From Sebastes aleutianus (taxonomy: Eukaryota; Chordata; Actinopteri; Perciformes; Sebastidae): a stretch of DNA of 64,000 nucleotides. Where the stretch lies: positions 7,719,743 to 7,783,742 of the forward strand of contig CAKAKS010000066.1 of NCBI GenBank assembly GCA_916700875.1. The letters run 5' to 3'. The notes under the pieces are model-generated. The model saw nothing but the letters and a program-made list of their open reading frames with translations, was not told where the DNA came from and searched no databases. Position 1 is the first letter of the stretch; each line of letters opens with the position of its first letter. A program made the position numbers and the translations under genes. Shown piece after piece: positions 26,011-37,526 of this stretch.

Positions 26011-26772
26011 TAGGGATGCTAATTTAGATAATTTTTTTCTAACCAATAACCGACCCTTGTTAATCAGTTATTAACGGTTAACCGACCAGATTAGTGCGTT
26101 GCATGCAGCGGTGCTGTTGTTTTAGTGCCTAATAAGCCGCCCAGCAACGATTAAGCCGATGCAAAAACAGGTTAAATCCGTCATTTATCACCAGCTGCAG
26201 TGTATACGCAAAACAGACAACTGAGTCCCCAGTTCACCAGACTGGGAGAGTTAGCAGCCACAATGCTGCGTGTTTTGTCCTGGACACGTGCAGCCACTTT
26301 CCCAGTTAAAGTCTCCACCGTATCATTTAGTTTAGCTGCGAGTTTGTCAGCGTAACTTTAGCGAGTGTCCGTCAAACCATGTGTGTTTGTGCTGCGTTCA
26401 CAGCTGTAGCGTTGCTGGTGACTTTGTGTTCGCCGTTGTCACACACATACGGTCTGTCCGGCGTAACGTTAGGGAGTTTCCGGTGGGCCGAGTGTGTGTG
26501 GCGGCGGTGGGGAGAGTTTATTTGACGGGGAAAACATGCTACAGCTTCTCAGACCAAAGCCAAGCTCCTGTATCTTGCAACACCGGCTCACTTAAGGTGG
26601 GCTGTTAAGCTGAACCAGCTATTCTCCTTTAGTTGACAAGCCGCTCCTCTCTGTTTTGCTCAGCTTTTTATTCAATTTTTAATAGTTCTTTGAACCATTT
26701 AACCAATAGCATTAATTGGTAAAAAATCGTAATGTCGGTTAACGGTTAAACACTTAATTATTAACATTCCTA
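26011..26772. mobile_element. hAT-like element, TAGGGATGCTAAT family, copy 1
   Basis: The left terminus TAGGGATGCTAAT and right terminus attattaacattccta are imperfect inverted repeats. The flanking octamers ctggtgat and ccggtgat match at 7 of 8 positions. The interior (aaccgttaacc-type repeats, cccagttcac, a CpG-rich middle) is shared with 29773-30520. The frame at 26381-26608 lies inside it and is not a known transposase. Confidence 0.85.
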
Positions 26773-28308
26773 CCGGTGATACTTTTCTTATTGTCAACAA
26801 ATCCCCCTAGAGATAGCAAAACCATTTATTTCAATGTATTGTTTGCATAGCCAAAGACTAATGTAGTTTATTCCTCAGTGACATAGACCTCCATTGTTGT
26901 CCAAAAAATACTAAAAACACATCAATGGGCCACACTGTTGCACTGGTTGACATGCTCTTTCATTATAAAGAGTATAAGCACTGTAGTTTATTTCAAGCCA
27001 ATGACAAATACACTGTGCCCTGGTGCTATAATTACTCACTTGTGCACCACGTGTATTAATCTACAATGCAAAGAATTTGTATAGATGATTTTTATTAATC
27101 AAATTACTCGAGTTACTCGAGGAATCATTTCAGCTCTAATGACAATTAACTTATGTAATTTCACAAGCCAGCATTACTCTGTATGATTCTGTTACGTCTG
27201 AAACTCATGTTTTTGGCCCCCTTCCTTGACAGCTCTTAAAGCTTTTTCTTCTGGAGCAAAATAATGTGGCCTAAATTCTTGACACTTAGGCGACCTAATT
27301 TTGCTCCATGCCTGCTGAGTGTGTTAAAAGGAATCCAGCTTGCTAACATGTTTGTGCAAAATGTGTTTATAGCTTGTTGTACCTTCCCCCAAGTGGCCAA
27401 AAAGAAATCCTCACACCAACACACTCAACGCTCGACAAGAAAGCAAATACGCGACTTTCCCAAAATATTAAACTATTCTTTTGAATAAAACAGGAAGGAA
27501 AAAACACTCTTTGGTCAAAGACTTAAGCTAGCAACCAGCCCACTCCCTGTATGTGACCTCTAGGGTCCTCCCTGTTTTCAACACTTCCCAACCAATCCAT
27601 CAGACGAAGTGAGGCCGTAGTTATTTTGGTGTCTTATAGAAGAATAGTCCCTTTTCACTAATATTGATTTCAGTTTGAAAGATCACAGGAATAAACATGA
27701 ATTTTACATCAGGGTAGATTTCCATTTTGAGAAATGGCCAACATCAAATCTTGAATGAAGCTAGATTTTCAATTACCCTTCCAGCTGCCGAGTTCAGATC
27801 ACCTTGCTCAGCATGTGCGCTACACATTGCTCCAGTCTCCTTTTTCTCTGAGACAGACCGAACATGTAACCTGTCTCCTTTTTTCTTCTTTGTACCATCA
27901 TTCTATTGACCAAGTGCGACTGCCATTTTATGACACAGCATAGGACAATTGATACCACTTAACCACTGATTTCTCCCCTCCCTTCAATTGCTTCTAAATC
28001 CCCATGGGCTTTAACTCCTTCTCCCGCTGGGCTCATATTTAGTCTGGGGTATAGAAAATAAATGAGTTCAACCCGATCCCATGGTCATTGGCAGAATTTC
28101 ATACAAAAACCGGTGCAATTCGTAAAGCCATTTATTGTCCTGTGGGAAATCCAGTTCAAAGGAAGACGAGACAGTGCACACTGTACACATCACTACGCCA
28201 CCACTGAACATTCAGAACACCTGCTAGCAACAAAGTTCTCTATCTATTAAGTCCTGTCATCATGAATCTCAGTCTTTTCTTCATTTAAATTGTATCTTAT
28301 TAGTTAGA
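26773..28308. other. No gene seen; hAT end fragment near 27090-27140
   Basis: Around 27095-27135, aaattactcgagttactcgagg resembles the tail of another hAT-like family. No exons were recognised. Confidence 0.4.
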
Positions 28309-28620
28309 GAAGTTCCGATACCATTTTTTCCTTCCTGATACCAATTCTGATATCTGAACTTGCAGTATCAGCCGATACAGAGTACCGATCCTATATTATT
28401 ATTATTATTTATTATTTAACAGCTGTTTGCTACTGACCATGTATGGATAGTGGACAGTAGTTGCCAGTGGAAGCCATTATACATCCAGGACCGTGAAGGT
28501 TACTCTTATGTAGCGGCGAAGAAGAACTGAACTGAAACGCAACTTTGTTTCATGTACGTATCATAACACAGCTTGTATATCCGCAGCCCTCAGTCTTCCG
28601 GTTTCCCTTTGTTTAATGAC
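28309..28620. mobile_element. hAT-like element fragment (GTTCCGATAC family)
   Basis: The left end agttccgataccatttttt and interior (tagttgccagtgg, then gcggcgaagaagaa) match the fuller copy at 50405-50796. The right terminus is lost here. Confidence 0.7.
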
Positions 28621-29772
28621 AAAGACAGACTACCACCACCTGCTGGTGCGGAAAGTTATTTCCTCTCACGCAGGCACAGAACGTACGTGCTAACTGGCCG
28701 ACGGTTGTAGTCTTTGCAATGTGTTCAAATGCAACTTGTTGGCCTTCATCGTCGCCAGTTCTTTGATGTCGACCTGGTGTGTTTCGGGCCTTAAGTCATA
28801 GCATCTGACCACTGAATCTTGGTAGGTACTCAAAGTCTCGGAGGCTTTAGGCATAAGGAACCCTGATTTTCAACGGGGCCACCCTTTCTAAAAATAAAAG
28901 CACTCAATGAGGTACTTCAAGTCGTTTTGGATAAAAGTGTCTGCTAAATACCATTTAGTATATTGTATTGCTCCCATTAATGCAATATGGACCTCTCTCT
29001 CTCACTGCCCATTGACTTCATCCATTCCCAGTGGGCCATCTATCTGTCCATTGACTGCCATTTAGTGTCAGCGGGGCCATAACTCGTTAGCCAAATGACG
29101 TTTAGACACTCAGCAGCTCGTTACAAAGGCCAGAGGTTAGATGGCTGTTGAGGGGGCACTTCACTCTCCCTCTTTCCGCTCCCTGTCAGTTTATCCACCT
29201 TGCTCTTATACATACTCACCGTTCTCACTTACTGTACACACACAGTCACTTGCTCGATCTGTCGCGTCACTTACCCTCTGCCCCCTTTCCTTTTACTCTA
29301 CAACTCTGTCCTTATCTCTTCCTCTCTGTATCTACATTAATGCACAGACACTGACTGTATGGATGTGGGCGTGGTTATTAACAGACATAAAGGGTGCATA
29401 AGGCCCACTTTGAAGAGAAATAATACCCAATGTCCTTTTGCTGTTGTCAGCTTTGAGATTTAGATCTAGATTTAGACTACATTTTCCAACTTTTTAAACT
29501 GTTTTAGTGACTTAATTTTTTTTTTTAAAAAGGCATTTCACAAAAAAACTTAAGAAGATATTCACTACGACTCTGTGGTTTAACTCAGCAGCTCTGCAAC
29601 TTGCTTAAGGTAAGTACATTTATTTATTTGTTCCCAGGAACAATACACATTGACGAACATCACTGTAAATGGGCCAGTGTTAGTCAAAATGCTAATTTCA
29701 ACATCTTGGCCAGATGTTAAATTAGCCATTAAAGCAACAAAGAAACACACAACATGTAAAATAGAACCGGAG
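28621..29772. other. No gene seen
   Basis: A C/T-rich stretch lies at 29155-29340. No coding or RNA feature is supported. Confidence 0.4.
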
Positions 29773-30520
29773 TAGGGATGCTAATTTTGAAAAATGTTCC
29801 TAACTGTCCCTCGTTAACCGATTACTAACCGTTAGCTGACAAGATTTGTGCCTTGAATGCAACTGTGCGCCAGCTGCAGTGTATGAGCACAACAGACAAC
29901 GGAGTCCCCAGTTCACTCGTATGGAAGCGCATGCTGCGTTCACTGTCTCCAGTTCACCGTCCGGGAGCGTTAACATTGCAGGCAGCCACTTTCCCAGTAA
30001 AAGTCTCCACCGCACATTTAGTTTAGTTTAGCAGGTTGTCAGCTGTGTGTCTGTCCGGATTAACGATGGCGATTGACCAACATACAGTGTGTGTGTTTGT
30101 GCTACGTTAGCAGCTGCTAGCCTTGCCGGTGGCTCCGTGCCCGCTGTAGTCACACACATACGCTCTGTCAACGCGGCGTAACTTCAGCGAGTTTCCAACA
30201 GACCGTGTGTGTGTTTGTTGGTGGCGTTATAGCTGTGAACAAAGGTGTAGCAGACAGTGTGTGTACAGTTTATTGTTGGTGAATAAATGCTACGAGGCTA
30301 CATCTCCTCCGCTCAAGCGAGCTATAGACGGGAGCCAACTTCCTGTATCTGTAATGCCTGCTCAGTCTCCAGCTACAGCTTTTCTCCTTTAACTGACGAG
30401 CTTTTCTCAGCTTTTTAATTAATTATTAACATTTCTTTTAACCGTTTTAACCGATAGCATTAATCTGTTAAAATGCTTAATGTCGGTTAGCGGTTAAACG
30501 GTTAATTATTAACATCCCTA
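29773..30520. mobile_element. hAT-like element, copy 2, perfect 8-bp duplication
   Basis: The 748-bp element runs from TAGGGATGCTAAT to attaacatcccta and is flanked by identical octamers AACCGGAG at 29765-29772 and 30521-30528. It is related along its length to 26011-26772. It encodes no transposase. The left arm of the large inverted repeat begins inside it, at 30231, so only its right 290 bp are repeated at 41660-41950. Confidence 0.92.
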
Positions 30521-30932
30521 AACCGGAGAAAGCTAAACATGAACAGGATAAAGAGCTATGAGGAGTAAGGCAAGCCTCATGCAAAGTAGGACATATAGAA
30601 AAGAAATCCTACTTATATACACATCCCAAGGGCAACAGGAACACATGAAGATACTTCTCACTGTCCTGAGGACATACTGTAGATCAGAAATGGCTCACAT
30701 GGATCCACCCATACCCAGAGGTATCTTTGCACAAGGTCTACATTTTTTATTTATTTTTTAGATTTCTCCACTTAACAATGCACCTATAGTATGTACTCCT
30801 TGTGTGTGTGTCTTTTTTCATTATTATTCATGTCACAATTATTTTTTTGTGAGTTTTTCCTTTCCTTTTTTTTTTTCCTTTTTCCTCTTTTCCTTTCAGT
30901 CCAGCCTTCAGTGTGTCAATTATCACATATCA

Positions 30933-31238
30933 GGGCGGCTGTGGCTCAGAGGGTAGAGCAGGTTGTCCACCAATCGGAAGGTCGGTGGTTTGATCCCCGG
31001 CTGCTCCGGGTCACATGTCGATGTGTCCTTGAGCAAGACACTTAACCCCAAATTGCTCCCGGAGGCATAGCCATCGGTGTGTGAATGAGTATTTAGATTA
31101 AATCCTGATGGGCAAAGTTGGCACCTTAGTAGCCTCTGCCATCAGTGTGTGTGAATGGGTGAATACTGACATGTAGTGTAAAGCGCTTTGAGTGGTCGGA
31201 AGACTAGAAAAGCGCTATATAAGTCCAAGTCCATTTAC
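30933..31238 (+). mobile_element. tRNA-derived SINE, present in left arm only
   Basis: The head looks like a tRNA with an A box (tggctcagaggg, 30942-30953) and a B box (ggtttgatcc, 30987-30996), which would form the internal RNA polymerase III promoter. A tRNA-unrelated body follows, with a tail ending gcgctatataagtccaag. It is flanked by catatca on both sides (30926-30932 and 31239-31245). The right arm shows the empty site, with a single copy of that heptamer near 41250. The SINE therefore inserted after the inverted duplication. Confidence 0.92.
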
Positions 31239-31984
31239 CATATCATATTTTTTGAGGGGTGATGGTACAAGAGAGGACAACGACTCATTATATTCATTAA
31301 ACTGTTTTTTTGCCTAGATAATATTAGATTTAAACTATGTATGATATTAATAATATAAATATGGACTTGTAGACTTATAGACTTCCAGTCCAGCAAACGA
31401 TGTACACATTTTCACTATATACACATCTGCAGGATAACAGGACCTTTTTTTCTGATTCCCATTCCATTTCATAAGCACCCATACTAACATTCAAACCACT
31501 TTCCATTCCTTTTTTCTGACTGAGAACACAATCACTTCATTATTTTATTGAAAAGTTATCACCTTTTTTACACACTTGCTGAAAACCTGAAAATCTGTAA
31601 GAGTACTGTCTCACACCAACTTTGTGTTATTGATGACAATCTTTCTTGCTATTGATTATGAAACAAGACAAGGAGTCCACAGCACAATGCTAACTGCACT
31701 GTAGAGCTGTATTCAGCACAAAGGTGCTTTGAGCTAAATGCTAACATCAATAGATAAATAAGTAAATATGTGTTGTGATGAGCACCATTCCAAAAAGAAG
31801 AAAATATAATAAAATTAAAATAAATATATTAAATCATTCAAATATCGTTCCAGGATGTAAAGAGAGGTGACTGGAGGTACTGAACGTTGAATGAGCCACA
31901 CTTGTCCAACTAGGTTTTGTCTTCCATTTTTCTGCCATTGAAGAAAAACTCCATTCGTGCTCATTTTAATTCTCCTTTCCCTCA

Positions 31985-32403
31985 GCTCAGGCTTTGACTC
32001 TCTTAGCTAGCTGACTCTCTTTTGTGGGGGTCCCCCAAGGGTCTATTCTGGGTCCCCTTCTATTAACCATATACATGCCCCAGCACTAGCAGCATTAACA
32101 ATCTTTATTGTAGTCTGGGTGCCTTATCTGGTAATGTTAAAAAAGAGCCTTGTAACCTAGATGTTATGTTTGACTAAGCGCTGTCTTTTGATGCTCAGTT
32201 GACTAAAGTGGTGCAGTCCTGCTTTGCCCAACTGAGACATTTAATCAAGATCAGGTCATTCCTTTCCTCAAGGTCATCCAGGCGTTTATCTCCTCCAGAC
32301 TTGACTACTGCAACACACTTTATTCTGGTATCAGAAGGCTACGCTGCTGCCAGGCTTTTAACTTGTAGTAAGAGTAGGGACCACATCACACCAATCCTTG
32401 CCT

Positions 32404-32405
<2 letters not shown>
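31985..32405 (+). mobile_element. L2-type LINE fragment upstream of C2 copy 1
   Basis: Reverse transcriptase remnants include gtcccccaagggtctattc (reading VPQGSILGP) at about 32028 and the later VVQSCFAQLRHLIKIRSFLSS at 32205-32265. RDHITPILA lies just before the microsatellite. The YADD segment is deleted here, as in the right arm, but remains in the copies at 41950-42310 and 44693-45215. Stops and frameshifts make it dead. Confidence 0.8.
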
Positions 32406-32491
<86 letters not shown>

Positions 32492-32495
32492 ACAC
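32406..32495. repeat. (CA)n in C2 copy 1 proximal promoter
   Basis: About 90 bp of CA with two TCA interruptions, ending roughly 55 bp before the TATA box. The right arm has an expanded, interrupted form, and the third gene has only a short one. Confidence 0.95.
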
Positions 32496-32548
32496 ATGGG
32501 TGTGACAGTCACCTGTGTGAAGCCCCTCCCTCTTTATCTGTAGCTCTC

Positions 32549-32556
32549 TATAAATA
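32549..32556 (+). promoter_or_regulatory. TATA box of C2 copy 1
   Basis: TATAAATA lies 115 bp before the ATG, and all three genes keep it at the same spacing (45320 and 39799 in the others). A start near 32580 would give a leader of about 85 nt containing a CT-rich run. Confidence 0.65.
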
Positions 32557-32663
32557 TGTCAAGCTTTTTGGATATTTCAACAAGGAGCAGCTTTTCTGTC
32601 TGTTTCCACCTTTCTCTCTCTATCTCTCTCTCTCTCACTTTCAGGTTGAAGTCACCATTGAAG

Positions 32664-33681
32664 ATGAAGCTTGCTGTGTTCGCTGTCCTGCTGGTGTTGA
32701 TACCATTCCAGGCCGAGGCTGTCGGATGTATCGGCAAAAGCTTGAAGGTCTGGGTGGCATATGGCAAGGATCTTAGAGATGATGAAGTTAAACCAGATCC
32801 CTTTGTTGAGGTGAGTTATTGGTTATCTTATCGTATAAAATTGGGAATGCTGTTTTTTGATGCAATGTGCTACTTTTCTTTATGGTATGACTAGTACAAA
32901 TAATCGTCATATTAGCAACGTTTTTATGTCAATATGGACATTAGAAATTGGTTTAGCAAGAAATCCACATTGAAAATATATGGTGAATCTTTCATAAGAA
33001 TAATCCAAAAGGTGCAGCAGCCCCTCACATTTACATTTATCAATTGACTTAAAATGTATCAAAGTCAAAGTCAAATTTCAGAAAATGTCACTGAAATCAA
33101 AAGGAAATATGAACTTAAGTCAATGAATAATATATTTTTTTAATAAAATATAATATATTTGGATTTTAGAAATCCATAAATGTACATATAATAAAAGTTA
33201 CAAAATTAGATTCCCTATTATGTAAATTGTCTGTACTCCTACACAATATTAATTAGAATAATCCCTTTTTTGTGCACATAACAAACGGGTCTTTTTGAAT
33301 GATCCGTTTACATTTTTCCCTGACCTGTTTGTAAGTGGATAGATATTCTTAATGTGATTATTTTAGATAAAATAATTTACATTTCCCAATTTGATCTAAC
33401 AGGTGAAAATCGACAATGTCACCGAATCAACCAGAATCATTCATCAAAATAACAGCCCAGGATGGTGGAAGAAGCTACCATTTAACAATGTCGCCAGCAA
33501 TCTGATGACAGTAATGGTCTTCAACGCTGTCGAGGGAAAAGCTAATGAACTCCTGGGAACCTGCACCAAGAAATTGGTAGACAATGGGACTACACATGTG
33601 AAGTGTTATATGAATAACGAGGAAGGTTTTGTCTGGCTCTTTTACAATTGTGAGCAAATTGAACCTGCTCTTGAAAACTGA
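32664..33681 (+). CDS. Secreted single-C2-domain protein, copy 1
   Basis: The protein has 141 aa from two exons: 32664-32810 (49 codons) and 33403-33681 (92 codons plus stop). The phase-0 intron begins GTGAGT and ends CTAACAG. Residues 1-19 (MKLAVFAVLLVLIPFQAEA) are a clear signal peptide, so the product should be secreted. The rest is one C2-like beta-sandwich, with PDPFVEVKI spanning the exon junction and a later VFNAVEG loop. Four cysteines (22, 103, 117, 132) could form two disulfides. Sequons lie at N54 and N110. Family knowledge: lone secreted C2 proteins of this look resemble the C-terminal C2 of fish perforin. Oddity: the usual acidic loop-3 residues are N90, V92, N97 and E98 here, and the loop is five residues shorter than in copy 3, so calcium-dependent membrane binding may be lost. 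The function is inferred, not shown. Confidence 0.8.
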
Positions 33682-33766
33682 GAATTTGAGCTTAAGAAAA
33701 TACACTTTCTCTTTGTATATCTTTTCACTGAAAGATAGAATTCTGTTCAAAATGAGAAAGTGAATG

Positions 33767-33772
33767 AATAAA
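33767..33772 (+). terminator. Poly(A) signal of C2 copy 1
   Basis: AATAAA lies 86 nt after the stop codon. The surrounding 3' UTR is shared by all three genes. Confidence 0.7.
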
Positions 33773-34340
33773 ATCGAATGAAGAAAAACATTGTGTTCGT
33801 CTGTTTTTGGATGTATGCTTGTTAGAGCTCTCATAACAGGAATGAAATTCTTTACAGAAAACAGGGAATAAAAGCATTATGGGTTCATGCCAGTAAACTA
33901 TCACACTCATTTTAAATAACATACAAATGCTTGCTGAGTGAGGATAAGTGCCATTCAATATTCAAGATTCAAGATGTTTATTGTCACGCCGGTTGTACAA
34001 GTACAATCGTGTGAAATGCTTTTTAAAATTAAAAACATTAAAAACATTCAAATTAATAAGTTATATTACAATTATAAAAGGAAATACTTTGTACAAGGCA
34101 TATTAAGAACATATACATATCAGAAAGTATGAATGTACATATATAAGAAATACTTTGTACAAGGCATATTAAGAACATATATATTAAGAACATATACAGT
34201 ATATACAGTATAAGATATATGATTGAGGTACTTTTTGTGTGAGAAGGTGTTGTATGAATTATCTATTTAAAAGTCTGATGGCCTGGGGGAAAAAAGTGTT
34301 CCTCAGTCTGCTGGTGAGAGTCCTGGGGGTCCTGTATCTT

Positions 34341-37288
34341 CTACCAGAGGTCAGGAGGGAGCTGTTGTAACAGGCTGTTGTAGGGGTCTGTGTTGTCCTT
34401 AATGACCCTCAGGGACTTCCTGAGGCCCCGCTGGGTGTACAGCTCCTGCAGGCTGGGCAGCTCGCACCCGGTGATGTGTTGGGCCGAGCGCACCACCCTT
34501 CCCAGCGCCTTACGGTCCACGTTGGTGCAGTTGCCGTACCAGGTGGTGAAGCAGCATGTCAGGAGGCTCTCTATGGTGCCCCGGTAGAAGTCCCTGAGGA
34601 TTTGTGGTTTCAGTCTAAAAGTCCTTAAGAGCCTCAGAGCGCACAGTCTCTGCTGGGCCTTCCTGACTACAGCGGTGGTGTGGGTGGCCCATGTCAAGTT
34701 CTTATTGATGTTGACACCCAGGTATTTAAAGGTGTCCACCCTCTCCACCGCTGTGCCGTTGATGGTGACTGGGGGGTGAGTGCAACCCCCCCTCCTGTAA
34801 TACACGATGACCTCCTTGGTCTTTGAGACGTTCAGGGAGAGGTGGTTGTTCTGACACCACTGTTCCAGGGTGGTCACCTCCTCCCTGTAAGCCATCTCAT
34901 CGCCGAGGGAGATCAACCCCACAACTGCTGTGTCGTCCGCAAGCTTCACGATGGTGTTTGAAACTCTTGTTGCCACACAGTCGTGGGTGTAGAGGAAGTA
35001 CAGGAGGGGGCTGAGAACACAGCCCTGTGGCGCTCCCGTGCTGAGAGTCAGTGAAGTGGAAGTGAGGTTGTCAATTCTCACCATCTGGGGGCATTCCGTC
35101 AGAAAGTCCAGGATCCTGTCACACAGTGGTGTGTTCAGGCCCAGATCCTTGAGCTAAGTGACGAGCCTGGAGGGCACTATGGTGTTGAACGCTGAGCTTT
35201 AATCTACGAACAGCATCCTCACATAGGTGTCCCTTCCTTCCAGGTGGGAGAGGGCGCTGTGTAGGACGTGGGCGATGGCGTCCTCTGTGCCTTTGTTTTG
35301 GTGGTATGCAAATTGCAGGGGGTCGAGTGTGGGGGTAAGCATGGGGCAGATGAGGGATTTAACCAGCTTCTCAAAACACTTGCTGGCTATGGGGGTGAGG
35401 GCTATGGGGCACCAGTCATTTAAGTTGGTCACTTTCTGTTGTTTGGGGAAGGGGACAATGGTGCTGAATTTGAAGCAGGTGGGGACAGTCCGGAGAGAGA
35501 GCGACAGGTTGAAAATTGTTGTGAAAACCCCCGCCAACTGGTGTGCACAGGTCTTCAGGACGCGTCCAGGAATGCCGTCTGGGCCGGCCGCTCTGCGTGG
35601 GTTGATACGCAGGAGGGTCCGGCGAACATCAGCCTCTGTGATGGAAAGGGGACAGTCCTGTTCTGCAGCAGTCGTGGAGGAGGGGTGTGGAGGTTGTGGG
35701 CAATCCAGGTTTTCAGCTGAGGTGGGGGTAGAGGGACGGGGGGTGTCAGTGTAGGATGGTAGTTGTGTTAAGGGTGGGTGAGGGGCATGGGGGCTCGAAG
35801 TGCAGGTAGGCAGTGGTGGTAAGGGGGGGTTCTGATTGTCTGCAGGGTTGGGGGTGGGGCAGGACATGACACAGGGTCTGACAGAGGAGTCAAACCTGGC
35901 GTAATAATGATTAAGTTCGTCCGGGAGGCTGGGTGCTGTGTTTGTGATTTGTTGTCTTAGTCCTTTAGAGTCCGTCATGGTTTGGAGTTCTTGCCACAAG
36001 TGCCTTTGGTTGTTGGAAGTGAGCTTGGACTCCACCCGTTGTCTGTAGTCCCTCTTTGCCTGTTTGATTACTGTCCTTAATGAGTAACGTGAGTGTTTGT
36101 ATGCCTCTGGTGAGCCTGAGGCGAAGGCTGTGTTCCGTGCATTGAGGGCTGCACGGACATCACAGTTTATCCAGGGCTTTTGATTTGGCTCTGTTTTTAT
36201 TGTTTTTGTGGGGACAACGTCCTCCGTGCATTTCTTCATGAAGCTGTTGACTGTGTCTGTGAAGTCACTGATGCTGTCGTTTGCGGTCCTGAACATCTCC
36301 CAATCCACGTGATCAAAACAATCCTGAAGGATGGCTTCTGATTGGTCATACCAGCAGTGAACGGTCCTATAGGCATGGGCTTCACGTTTCAGTCTCTGCC
36401 TATAGGCGGGGAGAATGAGGATGGGGGAGTGATCCAATTTGCCAAACGGCGGTTGGGGGAGGGCTTTATAGCCATTGTGGAAGGGGGTGTAGCAGTGGTC
36501 CAGTGTGTTTTCCCCTCCGTGTGTTAAAGTGAATGTACTGATAAAGTTTTGGAGAAATATTCCTTAGATTGGCCCGGTTGAAGTCCCCTGCAACAATGAG
36601 TGCGGTCTTCAAGTGCACGGTCTCCTGCACGTTAATTGCTCTGTTTAACTCCCGGAGCTCTCTGTCTATGTCGGCCTGTGGGGGAATATAAACACCGGCG
36701 ATGGTAACCGATGTAAACTCCCTGGGTAGCCAAAAAGGCCAACACTGCAGCATGAGGTACTCAAAGTCAGGGGAGCAGAAGGTGCCGATGGTCCCGATGT
36801 TCTTTTGGTCACACCAAGTCCGGTTAACCATAAAACATACCCCTCCGCCCCTCGTTTTCCCGGAGAGCTCCTGGTCTCTGTCCGCCCGATGGACGGTGAA
36901 ACCCGGGGGCTCGATGGCGTGGTCCGGTACCTCAGCTGATAGCCAGGTCTCTGTGAGGCAGATAACATTGCAGTTTCTGATGTCCGGCTGGAAAAATATC
37001 CGCGCCCGCAGCTCGCACAGTTTGTTGTCGAGAGACTGCACGTTTGCCAGTAACATGGTGGGGAGTGGGGGGCGATTAGCGCGCCTTCTCAGCCGAACCA
37101 GGACCCCGGCTCGCCGGCCTCTCCTTCTCTGTTGGGACCCGGACTTCGGTCGGACCCCGGCTCGCCTGTCTGTCCTCCTCAGTTCGGGAAAGAGAGTTAA
37201 ATCCGGAGTGAGGAGGTCGCAGCTGTGGTGAGTGCTCGTCTTTCTGATGTTCAGAAGTGTCCCTCTGTTGTAAGTGATCCTGGGGGCT

Positions 37289-37337
<49 letters not shown>

Positions 37338-37350
37338 CGCCGTCGTCCAT
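34341..37350 (-). pseudogene. LINE endonuclease-reverse transcriptase polyprotein
   Basis: Three minus-strand pieces add up to most of a LINE polyprotein. The first, 37350-36466, has an Asn run and then the apurinic-type endonuclease: MLLANVQSLDNK, CLTETWL and IVAGDFNR. The second, 36437-35199, holds the rest of the endonuclease, a Pro/Thr-rich linker and the start of the reverse transcriptase (AAGPDGIPGRVLK). The third, 35084-34341, has GAPQGCVLSPLL, the LADD active-site motif and a C-terminal region with TTWYGNCTNVDRKALGRVV. A frameshift near 36520 and in-frame stops near 35155 and 35205, the latter inside motif A, inactivate it. Confidence 0.88.
37289..37336. repeat. (GTT)n / (AAC)n trinucleotide array
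   Basis: About 16 GTT units. On the LINE strand this reads AAC and would code for a run of asparagines near the N-terminus of the element's polyprotein. Confidence 0.95.
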
Positions 37351-37526
37351 TCCTAGACGTTGCTTGACTTAACTAGGTGCTATAGAGCCTTAAAACTATC
37401 AAGAGACCTAAAACTAGCAAAACTTAACAAAATAACATAAAACTGTCCTAAGAACACAAACTAACCTTTAAAAAAAACACTAAAATAACCAAAACAGGTA
37501 CGGAGCTCCTGGCATTTCGACCCACA
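37351..37526. other. LINE 5' UTR and palindrome junction
   Basis: The minus-strand LINE leader (37390-37520) runs into plus-strand LINE 3' coding sequence at about 37527. The bases cgacccacaca between them belong to neither copy as far as I can align. This marks the inner breakpoint of the inverted duplication. Confidence 0.7.

Larger units (their letters stand above)
30231..34862 (+). repeat. Left arm of large inverted duplication
   Basis: Read forwards, this arm matches the reverse complement of 37527-41950 nearly base for base. The outer limit is set at agctgtgaac (30231) against gtacacagct (41950), beyond which the sides differ. The inner limit is set at ctgacaccactg (34851-34862) against cagtggtgtcag (37527-37538). 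The arm holds a hAT end, LINE fragment, (CA)n, one C2 gene and the 3' end of a LINE. The arms differ by a SINE present only here, by a deletion of about 100-130 bp here near 31395, and in microsatellite length. Confidence 0.95.
33960..37520 (-). mobile_element. Near full-length non-LTR LINE, dead
   Basis: Read on the minus strand, a 5' UTR (37520-37351) is followed by a single-ORF region with endonuclease then reverse transcriptase, and a 3' UTR ending in repeats of the ttgaatattgaatg type near 33960. The 3' 900 bp belong to the left arm of the inverted repeat; 34863-37520 forms its spacer. The 5' UTR is also found at about 44540-44670, where homology extends slightly further upstream, so this copy has lost its first bases at the palindrome junction. 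It is a jockey/CR1/L2-group fish element; the clade is not settled. Confidence 0.85.

Noticed and set aside
30933..31010. A tRNA gene
   Set aside because: A and B boxes are present, but the sequence continues into a 300-bp SINE body with flanking duplications and does not end in a clean acceptor stem.
32610..32644. A splice acceptor in the C2 leader (CT-rich run ending in CAG)
   Set aside because: No donor site lies between the expected start and this site at a workable distance, so I treat it as leader sequence; transcripts would decide.
32556..32894. A longer N-terminus for C2 copy 1 starting at the upstream ATG (MSSFLDISTR)
   Set aside because: That ATG overlaps the end of the TATA box, so it would be outside the transcript, and the downstream ATG gives a textbook signal peptide conserved in all copies.
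33475..33834. 119-121-codon frames antisense to the C2 genes (also 38555-38914 and 46392-46757)
   Set aside because: They overlap exon 2 and the 3' UTR on the opposite strand, their sequence follows from the C2 coding strand, and they have no promoter or splice context.
35227..37231. Plus-strand frames of 93-176 codons in the spacer
   Set aside because: They are antisense to the LINE polyprotein on the minus strand, which has clear endonuclease and reverse transcriptase motifs.
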